Of a DNA stretch of 64,000 nt, positions 17,632-25,838 are shown one piece after another (the stretch's first letter is position 1; each line of letters begins with the position of its first letter). Origin of the DNA: Streptomyces griseiscabiei. Lineage in GTDB: Bacteria > Actinomycetota > Actinomycetes > Streptomycetales > Streptomycetaceae. The DNA lies in NCBI RefSeq assembly GCF_020010925.1, contig NZ_JAGJBZ010000005.1, forward strand, positions 248,001 to 312,000, written 5' to 3'. The notes under the pieces are model-generated. The model did not search any database and was not told the origin of the DNA. It was given only the letters and a program-made list of their open reading frames with translations. A program made the translations under genes and the position numbers.

Positions 17632-18159
17632 ATGCACCTCGACCTGGAGAGCACAGTCGCCAGCCTGTCCGTGGGCGACCACGTTCTCGCCACCGGCGCG
17701 GACACCCGCGGCCACCAGGTGACCCGCGCCGGCTATCTGCTGGCCGCGCCCCAGCGCAAGACCGGGCAGCACGGCAGCGGCACCCAGGAGGGCTGGCTCG
17801 TTTACGTCGGCGCGCTGGAGGCCGTACCCGAGCGCTCCAACTGGGTCATGCTCTACCCCGGCACGGGGCACATCGCCCGTACCCCCGAGCCGGACATGAG
17901 CCAGTGGCGCAAGACCCCGCTCGCGGAGACCGGGGCGAGTGCGCGTTCCAGGAACCTGCGGATCATGTTCGGTGGGAAGGCCCTCCGCGGTGCGGCCGAG
18001 CCGACCGAGGAAACCCTCGTGGACGTCATCTACAACACCGAGGGCCTGTACGACCTGAGCATCCCGGACGCCGGCGGGAGGACGCACTTCCAGTGCCGCC
18101 GGGGCACGGTCATCTGGTGGGCGCCGCTGCCGGCCGCCAAGCGTGAGGAGGGGGAGTGA
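17632..18159 (+). CDS. Hypothetical protein coupled to the Mom-like gene
   Basis: ATG 17632 after AAGGAG gives 175 residues. It looks like a small beta-rich globular protein (VGDHVLATGADTRGH, GWLVYVGALEAVP, VDVIYNTEGLYDLSIP); no family was recognised. Its stop overlaps the GTG of the Mom-like gene (GTGA), so the two are translated together and probably act in the same process, such as control or delivery of the DNA modification. Confidence 0.68.
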   Translation: MHLDLESTVASLSVGDHVLATGADTRGHQVTRAGYLLAAPQRKTGQHGSGTQEGWLVYVGALEAVPERSNWVMLYPGTGHIARTPEPDMSQWRKTPLAETGASARSRNLRIMFGGKALRGAAEPTEETLVDVIYNTEGLYDLSIPDAGGRTHFQCRRGTVIWWAPLPAAKREEGE

Positions 18160-18917
18160 CCCCCCTCCAGGGTCGGCCCCGCAGACTCACCCTGACCGCG
18201 CCCGAGCAGCAGGCCCTGCACCTGCCCGGCGCCGAGGACCTGTGCCAGAGGTGGCACGAGCGCACACCGACGTGGCGCCGGACCAGTGAGGGCGGGTTCA
18301 ATCCTGATCTGCACCGCGTCATCGCCATCCCGGAGGGGCCGGCGCGCCGCTTCGTCGAACGTCATCATTACAGCGGATCCTGGCCCGCCGTTCGCTTCGT
18401 CTACGGCCTGCAGCGCACCGACGAGCCGCCCGGCCCCGGGGAGCCCCCGGGCGGCCGGCTCCTGGGAGTCCTCTCCCTCGGCATCCCGATGAACGGCGCC
18501 GTGCTCGACGTGTTCGAGGGGACCCGCAGATACGCCGAGACCCTCGAACTCAACCGGCTCGTCCTGCTCGACAGAGCCGAGTCCAACGCCGAATCCTGGT
18601 TCTGCGCACGGGCGTTCACCGCGGCCGCCCGCCACGGCATACGCGGCGTCGTAGCCCATTCCGACCCGCACCCGCGGGTCCGGCGTACCCCCGACGGCGG
18701 CACCGAGCTCCTCAGCCCCGGCCATATCGGGCACGTGTACGCGGCCCAGGACTTCGTGTACCTGGGACGCACCCGTCCCCGACGCCTCACCGTCCTGCCC
18801 GACGCCACGGTGCTTTCTAGTGGAGTACGTGCGGGTTCGTCTGCCGCTGCCCGACCCGGTGAAGCGGCATTTCAGCAGGCAGATCGCGCCTTCGGCGGCG
18901 TTCACTCGTTGGTGTGA
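18156..18917 (+). CDS. Mom-like DNA-modification protein (GNAT fold), altered C-terminus
   Basis: A 253-residue product starting at the overlapping GTG. It shows the features of the phage Mu Mom family: FVERHHYSGSWP near residue 67, a GNAT-like core (RLLGVLSLGIPMNG), the ETLELNRLVLLD block and AESWFCARAF. Mom converts adenine in DNA to methylcarbamoyl adenine, protecting DNA from restriction. After about residue 220 (DATVLSS) the sequence becomes low-complexity and unlike the expected tail. A different frame across the same bases is also open. This suggests that the gene end was replaced or frameshifted at the boundary with the integrase operon. Activity is therefore uncertain. Confidence 0.65.
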   Translation: MTPLQGRPRRLTLTAPEQQALHLPGAEDLCQRWHERTPTWRRTSEGGFNPDLHRVIAIPEGPARRFVERHHYSGSWPAVRFVYGLQRTDEPPGPGEPPGGRLLGVLSLGIPMNGAVLDVFEGTRRYAETLELNRLVLLDRAESNAESWFCARAFTAAARHGIRGVVAHSDPHPRVRRTPDGGTELLSPGHIGHVYAAQDFVYLGRTRPRRLTVLPDATVLSSGVRAGSSAAARPGEAAFQQADRAFGGVHSLV

Positions 18918-18971
18918 GATCTCGGCAGTAACTCGCAGATTCTGCGGGTAGTCCCTGTAATTTCCCGGTTC

Positions 18972-20162
18972 GTGTCAGATTCCGAAAGTCGCGTGCTGAC
19001 GCTGGTGCGTCCAGGCGCCGATGCCAGCGCGGTGGTGGACCCGGCCGCGGTGTCGGTGGAGTCGGGGTTGGCGGACGTCGTCACCCTGCAGCGGCGCCGC
19101 CAGGCCCGCATCTCCGCCGTCGATGAGGAGAGCTTCTTCCTCGACACGCTCTCGGAGTACCAGTGGGCCCGGGACGCTGCCGGCCTGGCGCCGACGACGC
19201 TCGACGGCCTGCTCAAGCCCGTGGTGGAAGTCTGTGAGTACTACGGCACCGTGCCGTGGCAGCTCTCCCCGCGGGAGGTCGACCGCTACTTCGCCGGGCC
19301 GGGCAAGCGGGCGCCATCGACACTGCGCGGGAAGATCAACAAGATCGACGCGTACTTCGCGTTCCTCGAGCAGCGATACGCGGGCGAGATCATGCGGCGC
19401 TTCGGGGCGGCCGTGGAGTCGCCGATCGACCCGTTCAACCGGCCGCGGCATCGCGGAGACTTCGGCCTGCGGATCCCGCCGTCACAGGCGGCGATGCGGG
19501 ACTTCCTGGGCCGGTGGCGCGAGGACCTGCCCAACGCGCGGAAGTATCTGGTCGCCTGCCGCGACTACGTGATGACCAAGGTGGCCTACCTCTCCGGCGT
19601 CCGGGCCGCGGAGTTGTGCGGCGTGTGCATGGGCGATCTGCACTGGGAGCACGGCCAGTGGGGCCGCTTCGTCGTGCTGGGCAAGGGCGCTCACGGTTCG
19701 GGGCCGCGGCCGCGCGAGGCATACATGTTCCAGGAGGGCCGCGCCCTCTTGTGGTGGTACATCGAGGAGATCCGGGGCGAGTTCGGCGACGACATCGAGC
19801 ACCCGCGGGCACCGCTGTGGCCCTCAGAGCGCAAGCCGACCGCAGTCTCCTCGCTGAACCTGCCGATCGCACCGACGATCGTGCCGTCCACGTTCCGCAA
19901 GGCGTTGCACACGGCGGCCGCGAGCTACCTGACCGGCCCGGTCACCGATCTCTTTCCGCACCTGCTGCGTCATGCCTGCGCGACCCACAACTACGAGCGC
20001 GGAATGACGTTGTGGGAGGTGCAGAAGGTCCTCGGACATGACTGGGCAACCACGACACTTCGGTACATGGCGACCGCTCACGCCGACCCTGAGCACGCGA
20101 ACCTGACCGCGAGCTCCCGGGCGGCTCAACGACTGGTGATGGACAAGGGGAACCTACGGTGA
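18972..20162 (+). CDS. Tyrosine recombinase/integrase
   Basis: GTG 18972; 396 residues. An N-terminal SAM-like core-binding domain (residues ~50-150) precedes the catalytic domain. Catalytic residues are visible: Arg in LSGVRAAELCG, the H-x-x-R box in HLLRHACATHNYERG, LGH in VQKVLGHDWATT and the nucleophilic Tyr in TLRYMATAHA. It starts a three-gene operon with 4-bp overlap to the XRE gene. Such grouped recombinases occur in actinobacterial mobile elements and in Tn554-type transposons. It is likely the active strand-exchange enzyme of this element. Confidence 0.9.
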   Translation: MSDSESRVLTLVRPGADASAVVDPAAVSVESGLADVVTLQRRRQARISAVDEESFFLDTLSEYQWARDAAGLAPTTLDGLLKPVVEVCEYYGTVPWQLSPREVDRYFAGPGKRAPSTLRGKINKIDAYFAFLEQRYAGEIMRRFGAAVESPIDPFNRPRHRGDFGLRIPPSQAAMRDFLGRWREDLPNARKYLVACRDYVMTKVAYLSGVRAAELCGVCMGDLHWEHGQWGRFVVLGKGAHGSGPRPREAYMFQEGRALLWWYIEEIRGEFGDDIEHPRAPLWPSERKPTAVSSLNLPIAPTIVPSTFRKALHTAAASYLTGPVTDLFPHLLRHACATHNYERGMTLWEVQKVLGHDWATTTLRYMATAHADPEHANLTASSRAAQRLVMDKGNLR

Positions 20163-20506
20163 AGTGGAACCTTCGGATGGTGGCCGCCCAACGGGACCTG
20201 TGGCGGCCGACCGAGGTGCTGGCCGCCTTCCAGCAGGTGGGGTTCAACCCCTCGCTGAGCAAGGTCGCGGCCCTGTGGGGCGGTACGCCGGTCACCGTGC
20301 GCCTGGAGGACCTGGACAAGATGTGCGCCGCGCTGAACTGCACGGTCGCCGACCTGCTCCAGGCCGAGCCGCTTGCCGATGCCCAGGGGGTGCCGGAGCC
20401 CGGCCAACGGGCGGTCGGTGCCGAGGAGGGGCCGACGGCGGGCCCGGTCCGGCCGGTGCCGCGCAGCCGTCGGGGCGCCGGGCCGCGCTCGCTCCCGCCG
20501 AACTGA
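20159..20506 (+). CDS. XRE-type helix-turn-helix protein
   Basis: A GTG start overlaps the integrase stop (GTGA); 115 residues. Residues ~15-68 form a Cro/CI-type HTH (LSKVAALWGGTPVTVRLEDLDKM... then ALNCTVADLL), followed by a disordered Pro/Arg-rich tail. It probably regulates the operon or serves as a DNA-binding accessory for recombination. Homologous small HTH proteins accompany integrase pairs in Streptomyces elements. Confidence 0.8.
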   Translation: MKWNLRMVAAQRDLWRPTEVLAAFQQVGFNPSLSKVAALWGGTPVTVRLEDLDKMCAALNCTVADLLQAEPLADAQGVPEPGQRAVGAEEGPTAGPVRPVPRSRRGAGPRSLPPN

Positions 20507-20518
20507 GGGGGGCCGGCG

Positions 20519-22861
20519 GTGGCGAAGGATCGTGGTCAGGGGTTGGCGCGGAGCTGTCCGGTGTGCCTGGGTTGGCTGGTGGTGCACTGGTATCGGGTGT
20601 GCGACGGGTGCCGGCCCTGGGCGAGGAGGTACCCCGAGGTCGGGGTGTGCCCGCGGTGTCGGCACGAGGGCCATCTGAACACGGACGGGCTGTGCAAGCC
20701 CTGTCTGATGGCGATTCGGGCCGAGGAGGACGCCGAGTGGGCCCTGGGTCTACAGGAGGCACGGCCGCAGCCGGTCCAGCTGATCGTCGGCGGGATGTAC
20801 GGCGACCGGTCGGCGGACGCCCGGCCGCTGCGCCGGCCCGCGAAGTCCGGGCTCAAGGTAGGGCAGCAGTGGTGGATCAAGCTGCGGAAGCAGCGGGCCG
20901 CCCCGGCCGGGCCGCCGGTGTTGCAGGCGCAGGTGTGCGGTCAGCTTGCGCTCTTCACGGTGCCCAGGTTGCTGACCGACGCCACGGTCAGCGCGATCGT
21001 CGGCCGGCCGGTCGCCGGGTGGGAGGAATGCCGCTTGGTGATCGAGGTGATGGCGGCCGAGCACGGCCTGTCCGTGGGCTGGCAGCGGGCAATCGCCGAG
21101 ATGGTTCGCCTCGCGCTGGCCGTGCGGGAGGCGGAGGGCGCCGTACAGCTGCCCGAGGCGATACTGCGGGACCTGCCGTCCAACGGGGACGCGGTGCGCC
21201 TGGTCCTGCTGCGGGCCGGTCTGCTCGACCAGGCACCGGAGCCGATGCGGTTCTCCACCACCAACCAGCCCACCACCACCTACATCACCGCTCCGGCGCC
21301 TTTGCCGCTGCCGGTGGCACGGTCATGCCGCGACTGCGATGCCTGGATGGCCAGCGGAAAGCGAGGATCCCGCTGCAATCCGTGCCGTCACTGGCGCGAG
21401 CTGCACCCCGTGGGCCAGTGCGTACGGTGCCTGCGGAGCGACCTGCCGCTGCGCGGCAGTCGGTGCCGCACCTGCCGCCTCTACCAGCACCTGGACGACT
21501 CGGGCCCCGCCGCAGTGCGCGCCACCCAGCTGGTCATCGACCTTCCGCACGGGGCTCCCGGCCAGGCCCAGTTGATCCCGACCGCCGAACCCGCGCCGGC
21601 AGAAGACGAGGACAAGGCCGTGTCCGCCCTCCATGCCGCCCGCGGGCAGGAGCCGCTCTTCGCAATGCGGCGCGACTGGTCGCCGGTCATGGCCCGCCTG
21701 CGCCGTCGCAGCTACAGGGACCTGCCGTTGACCACCGCGGCCCGTGCACTGACTGAGGAACTGGACCGGCTGCGCCGCGGCCGGCAGGACCCCGCGTACC
21801 GCAAGGACATCCGCACCCTGACGATCCTGGTGTACTGGCTCGGTGCCGAGACGGTCTTCCAGGAGCGGGATGTCCACGACCTCGCCCTGCTCGACCCCAA
21901 CCTCGGGGCCAAGCGGGTCTGCCAGTTCCTCGCCGCCCGCGGCCTATTGGTCGAAGCACCCGAACTGCACCGGGACACGGACCAGGTGTGGATCGAAGCC
22001 ACCATCGGCACGCTGCCGCCGACCGTCGCTGACGAGGTCCGTCTGTGGGTACAGGTCCTGCGCGGCCAAGGCCGGCGCGAGCACGAGGCCCGCGGCTACG
22101 ACGGCATCCGCCGCTACCTCTTCGCCCTCGATCCGATCCTCACCGCCTGGACCAGCAGCGGCATCACCACGCTGCGGCAGATCACCAGCGACCACGCCAC
22201 CACCGCCATCGACGACCTGACCGGGAGCCCCCGCCGACAGCTCGCCATCAGCCTGCGCAGCCTGTTCAAAGCCCTGCGCCAGGAACGCGTCGTCTTCCGC
22301 GACCCCACCCGCAACCTTCCCGTCGGCGACCTCAAGGGCATCCCGAAGTCCGTGCCCTCCGACCTCCTCGCCGGGCTCCTCGACCGCGCCACGACCCCGC
22401 TCGGCCGGCTTGTCATCGCCCTGACCGCCGTTCATGCCCTGCCCGGTCACGAGATCCCCACGCTGCTGACCTGCGACCTCAACCTCGCCCACGGCACCCT
22501 CGAAGCCCGCCGCGGCCTGCTGCGCCACACCCTCTACATCGAGGAGTTCACCCGTGCCCTCGCCGATGAGTGGCTCATCTACCGCCATCGCCGCTGGCCC
22601 GCTTCGACCAACCCCCACCTGCTCGTCAGCCAGCGCACCGCGCTCGACTCCGACCACCCGCCGGTCAGCATGACCATGCTCCACAGGCACCTGCCCAAGG
22701 GGTTCACGCTGGACGGCCTCCGCCAGGACCGGATCCTCAACGAGGCGTTCGAGACCGGCGACCCTCTGAAGCTCATGCGCCTGTTCGGCATCACGGAGAA
22801 GACCGCCATGCACTACGTCGGCGTCGCCCACCCGGAGCGGACTTCCCAGCTTCCCCGCTGA
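20519..22861 (+). CDS. Zinc-finger protein with a degenerate tyrosine-recombinase-like C-terminus
   Basis: A 780-residue product starting at GTG 20519. It has many paired cysteines: CPVC, CDGC, CPRC, CKPC in residues 1-70 and CRDC, CNPC, CVRC, CRTC around 285-330. These form at least two zinc-ribbon clusters. The C-terminal ~350 residues resemble an integrase fold. The first catalytic Arg region reads HALPGHEIP, lacking the Arg; a LDGLRQDRIL segment stands at the second box; LGH reads LFGI; a Tyr remains in TAMHYVG. Probably a DNA-binding partner of the integrase rather than an enzyme. It ends at a convergent terminator. Confidence 0.68.
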   Translation: MAKDRGQGLARSCPVCLGWLVVHWYRVCDGCRPWARRYPEVGVCPRCRHEGHLNTDGLCKPCLMAIRAEEDAEWALGLQEARPQPVQLIVGGMYGDRSADARPLRRPAKSGLKVGQQWWIKLRKQRAAPAGPPVLQAQVCGQLALFTVPRLLTDATVSAIVGRPVAGWEECRLVIEVMAAEHGLSVGWQRAIAEMVRLALAVREAEGAVQLPEAILRDLPSNGDAVRLVLLRAGLLDQAPEPMRFSTTNQPTTTYITAPAPLPLPVARSCRDCDAWMASGKRGSRCNPCRHWRELHPVGQCVRCLRSDLPLRGSRCRTCRLYQHLDDSGPAAVRATQLVIDLPHGAPGQAQLIPTAEPAPAEDEDKAVSALHAARGQEPLFAMRRDWSPVMARLRRRSYRDLPLTTAARALTEELDRLRRGRQDPAYRKDIRTLTILVYWLGAETVFQERDVHDLALLDPNLGAKRVCQFLAARGLLVEAPELHRDTDQVWIEATIGTLPPTVADEVRLWVQVLRGQGRREHEARGYDGIRRYLFALDPILTAWTSSGITTLRQITSDHATTAIDDLTGSPRRQLAISLRSLFKALRQERVVFRDPTRNLPVGDLKGIPKSVPSDLLAGLLDRATTPLGRLVIALTAVHALPGHEIPTLLTCDLNLAHGTLEARRGLLRHTLYIEEFTRALADEWLIYRHRRWPASTNPHLLVSQRTALDSDHPPVSMTMLHRHLPKGFTLDGLRQDRILNEAFETGDPLKLMRLFGITEKTAMHYVGVAHPERTSQLPR

Positions 22862-22882
22862 CGGCCGGTGCAAGTACGAAAG

Positions 22883-22920
22883 AGGCGGGGCCGCCCGGGG
22901 CTTCCCGGACGACCCCGCCT
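22883..22920. terminator. Bidirectional terminator
   Basis: AGGCGGGG / CCCCGCCT with an inner GGG/CCC stem between two convergent genes, usable in both directions. Confidence 0.7.
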
Positions 22921-22931
22921 GCGAGTGCTGC

Positions 22932-23906
22932 TCAGGCCGGGACGGCAGCGGTCTCCGGTACGGCTTCAGCCGCGCCGCGGGCGGCGAGGTAGCGCTCGGC
23001 GTCCAGGGCCGCGGCCGCACCGGTGCCGGCGGCGGTGATGGCCTGGCGGTAGGTGTGGTCGACGACGTCGCCGGCCGCGAACACGCCGGGAAGGCTGGTG
23101 CGCGTCGTCGGGGCGGCGACGGTGACGTAGCCCTCGGCATCGAGGTCGAGCTGGCCGGTGAACAGCTCGGTGCGGGGGTCGTGGCCGATGGCGATGAACA
23201 GCCCCGTCACGTCCAGCTCGCGGGTGGCGCCGGTGAAGACGTCGCGCAGGACGACGCCGGCGAGCATGCCGTTGGCCTCCTTGATCTCGGCGATCTCATG
23301 ATCGAAGGCGAAGGAGATCTTGTCATCAGCGAAGGCCCGGTCCTGCATGACCTTGGAGGCGCGCAGGGTGGAGCGGCGGTGGACGACGGTGACGGAGCGG
23401 GCGAAGCGGGTGAGGAAGGTGGCTTCCTCCATGGCGGTGTCGCCGCCGCCGACCACGACGATGTCGCGGCCCTTGAAGAAGAATCCGTCGCAGGTCGCAC
23501 ACCACGAGACGCCCCGGCCGGACAGCTCATCCTCGTTGGACAGGCCGAGCTTGCGGTAGCCGGAGCCGGTCGCGATGATCACCGTCCTGGCGCGGTGCAC
23601 GGTGCCGGCCGAGTCAGTGAGGAGCTTGATGTCACCGGTCAGGTCGACGGCCACGATGTCGTCGTCGATCATCTCGGCGCCGAACTTCTCGGCCTGCGCC
23701 CGCATGTTCTCCATGAGGACCGGGCCGTCGACGCCGTCAGGGAAGCCGGGGAAGTTCTCGACCTCGGTCGTGGTCGTCAGGGACCCGCCGACGAAGATGC
23801 TGCTGCCGAACAGCAGCGGGCGGAGCTGGGCGCGGGCGGTGTAGAGGGCGGCGGTGTATCCGGCGGGGCCGGAGCCGATGATGACGACCTCGCGTATCTC
23901 GCTCAC
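22932..23906 (-). CDS. trxB: Thioredoxin reductase
   Basis: The 324-residue product starts at GTG 23906, overlapping the arsC stop. FAD-binding motif VIIGSGPAGYTAALYTA at the N-terminus, redox-active CATC in SWCATCDGFFFKG, an NADPH-binding VVVGGGDTAMEEATFL motif with the HRR sequence for NADPH preference, and the C-terminal GVFAAGDVVD. It reduces thioredoxin, which regenerates the neighbouring thioredoxin-coupled arsenate reductase. Having a dedicated copy in the ars cluster points to high arsenate flux. Confidence 0.93.
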   Translation of the reverse strand: MSEIREVVIIGSGPAGYTAALYTARAQLRPLLFGSSIFVGGSLTTTTEVENFPGFPDGVDGPVLMENMRAQAEKFGAEMIDDDIVAVDLTGDIKLLTDSAGTVHRARTVIIATGSGYRKLGLSNEDELSGRGVSWCATCDGFFFKGRDIVVVGGGDTAMEEATFLTRFARSVTVVHRRSTLRASKVMQDRAFADDKISFAFDHEIAEIKEANGMLAGVVLRDVFTGATRELDVTGLFIAIGHDPRTELFTGQLDLDAEGYVTVAAPTTRTSLPGVFAAGDVVDHTYRQAITAAGTGAAAALDAERYLAARGAAEAVPETAAVPA

Positions 23907-24325
23907 GCCGTCGCCTCCGGCTTCGCCGGGGCGATCTCCGCGATCAGGCCCTCGACGAGGGTCTTGATCTCGTCGCGGATCGGGCGCACGGCCGCCACGC
24001 CCTGCCCGGCCGGGTCCTCCAGCTTCCAGTCGAGGTAGCGCTTGCCGGGGAAGACGGGGCAGGTGTCGCCGCAGCCCATCGTGATGCAGACGTCCGACTC
24101 GCGGACCGCGTCGACGGTGAGGACCTTGGGGGTCTCGGCGGAGATGTCGATGCCGACCTCGGCCATGGCCTCGACGGCGGCCGGGTTGACCTGGTCGCCG
24201 GGGTTGGAGCCGGCGGAGCGGACCTCGACGCGGTCTCCGGCCAGGTGGGTCAGCCAGGCGGCGGCCATCTGGGAGCGGCCGGCGTTGTGGACGCAGACGA
24301 ACAGGACGGACGGCTTGTCGGCCAT
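23903..24325 (-). CDS. arsC: Arsenate reductase (thioredoxin-coupled, LMW-PTP fold)
   Basis: A 140-residue protein from ATG 24325. The phosphatase-like P-loop CVHNAGRS (C11) and the downstream cysteine pair in MGCGDTCP (C85 and C89) match the three-cysteine mechanism of S. aureus-type ArsC: arsenate binds C11, and the disulfide shuttles to C85-C89 and is reduced by thioredoxin. The product arsenite leaves through the ACR3 pump encoded divergently. It is the first gene of arsC-trxB, facing arsR across a 95-bp promoter region. Confidence 0.94.
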   Translation of the reverse strand: MADKPSVLFVCVHNAGRSQMAAAWLTHLAGDRVEVRSAGSNPGDQVNPAAVEAMAEVGIDISAETPKVLTVDAVRESDVCITMGCGDTCPVFPGKRYLDWKLEDPAGQGVAAVRPIRDEIKTLVEGLIAEIAPAKPEATA

Positions 24326-24386
24326 GGTGATCGTTCTCTCTCGTCGCATGGCGGAACCCGGCCGCCAATGACTTCAGCCCCTGCTG

Positions 24387-24419
24387 GTATCAGCGGGTGG
24401 TGATGTGAAAGTATCAGTG
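24387..24419. promoter_or_regulatory. Possible ArsR operator between arsC and arsR
   Basis: Direct repeats GTATCAGCG (24387) and GTATCAGTG (24411), 24 bp apart, lie immediately before arsR and close to the divergent arsC promoter. An ACTTCAG repeat (24371 and 24425) flanks them. Confidence 0.4.
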
Positions 24420-24420
24420 C

Positions 24421-24729
24421 ATGCTGACTTCAGTCGATCCTGATGTGATCCGGGTGCTGGGCGATCCGCTCCGCCTCCAGATCGTGACCCTGCTGGCGCG
24501 CGAGACGCTGTGCACGACGCACCTGGTCGAGGAGACCGGAGCCAAGCAGACCAACCTGTCCAACCACATGAAGGTGCTGCGCGAGGCCGGGATCGTGGAG
24601 ACCGAGCCCTGCGGCCGCTTCACCTACTACAAGCTCAAGCCCGAGGTCCTGGCCGGGCTGTCCGAGCAGTTCGCCGCACTGGCCGACTCCGCCCGCACCG
24701 CTTCCGAGAACAAGAGGGCCTGCCCGTGA
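24421..24729 (+). CDS. arsR: ArsR-family arsenite-responsive repressor
   Basis: 102 residues with a winged HTH (LVEETGAKQTNLSNHMKVLR is the recognition region). Putative As(III) ligands are cysteines in ETLCTTH, TEPCGRF and the C-terminal RACP; the classical ELCVC pair is absent, so a non-E. coli-type site is likely. It begins the arsR-acr3-arsO operon, overlapping acr3 by 4 bp, and probably controls the divergent arsC-trxB as well. Confidence 0.9.
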   Translation: MLTSVDPDVIRVLGDPLRLQIVTLLARETLCTTHLVEETGAKQTNLSNHMKVLREAGIVETEPCGRFTYYKLKPEVLAGLSEQFAALADSARTASENKRACP

Positions 24730-25838
24730 CCTCCACCGAGCCCACCACCGTCCAGGGCTCCGGCCCGACCGGGGACGACTCGATCGTCAAGAAGCTCTCC
24801 ACCCTCGACCGCTACCTCGCGGTGTGGATCCTGCTCGCCATGGCCGTCGGTCTGGGCCTCGGACGGCTCATCCCGGGGATGAACGACGCCCTCGCGAAGA
24901 TCGAGATCGGCGGGATCTCCCTGCCGATCGCGCTCGGCCTGCTCGTGATGATGTACCCGGTCCTCGCCAAGGTCCGCTACGACCGGCTCGACCGCGTGAC
25001 CAGTGACCGCAAGCTGCTCATCTCCTCGCTGGTCATCAACTGGATCATCGGGCCGGCGGTGATGTTTGCCCTCGCCTGGATCTTCCTGCCTGACCTGCCC
25101 GAATACCGCACCGGGCTCATCATCGTCGGCCTCGCCCGATGCATCGCGATGGTGATCATCTGGAACGACCTCGCCTGCGGCGACCGGGAGGCAGCAGCCG
25201 TCCTGGTCGCGCTGAACTCGGTGTTCCAGGTGTTCGCGTTCGGCCTGCTGGGCTGGTTCTACCTCGACCTCCTTCCGCGTTGGATGAACCTCGGTGACGG
25301 CCAGGGCCTGGACGTGTCCGTATGGCACATCGCGCTGAACGTCGTCATCTTCCTCGGCATCCCGCTGCTGGCGGGCTTCCTCACCCGCCGCATCGGCGAG
25401 CAGAAGATGGGCCGCGCCGACTACGAGGCGAAGTTCCTGCCGAAGATCGGCCCCTGGGCCCTGTACGGGCTGCTGTTCACGATCGTCATCCTCTTCGCCC
25501 TCCAGGGCAAGACGATCACCTCGCAGCCGCTTGACGTCGTGCGGATCGCGCTGCCGCTCCTGGTGTACTTCGCGATCATGTTCTTCGGGACGTTCCTGCT
25601 CGGCAAGGGCCTGGGCCTGGCCTACGACCGCACCACGACGCTGGCGTTCACGGCGGCGGGCAACAACTTCGAGCTGGCCATCGCGGTCGCCATCGCCACC
25701 TTCGGCGTCACCTCCGGCCAGGCCCTGTCCGGCGTCGTCGGACCGCTCATCGAGGTCCCGGTGCTGATCGGCCTGGTCTACGTCGCGCTCGCCTGGCGTA
25801 AGAAGTTCGCCCCCGGGGCGGTGACCACGGCCCCGTGA
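24726..25838 (+). CDS. acr3: ACR3-family arsenite efflux permease
   Basis: Begins at GTG 24726 inside the arsR stop. 370 residues with about 10 membrane segments and the ACR3 hallmark GLARCIAMVIIWNDLA, whose cysteine is needed for As(III) transport, plus the AGNNFELAIAVAIATFG motif in TM9. It exports arsenite formed by ArsC using the proton gradient. It overlaps the flavoprotein gene downstream. Confidence 0.94.
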   Translation: MTSTEPTTVQGSGPTGDDSIVKKLSTLDRYLAVWILLAMAVGLGLGRLIPGMNDALAKIEIGGISLPIALGLLVMMYPVLAKVRYDRLDRVTSDRKLLISSLVINWIIGPAVMFALAWIFLPDLPEYRTGLIIVGLARCIAMVIIWNDLACGDREAAAVLVALNSVFQVFAFGLLGWFYLDLLPRWMNLGDGQGLDVSVWHIALNVVIFLGIPLLAGFLTRRIGEQKMGRADYEAKFLPKIGPWALYGLLFTIVILFALQGKTITSQPLDVVRIALPLLVYFAIMFFGTFLLGKGLGLAYDRTTTLAFTAAGNNFELAIAVAIATFGVTSGQALSGVVGPLIEVPVLIGLVYVALAWRKKFAPGAVTTAP

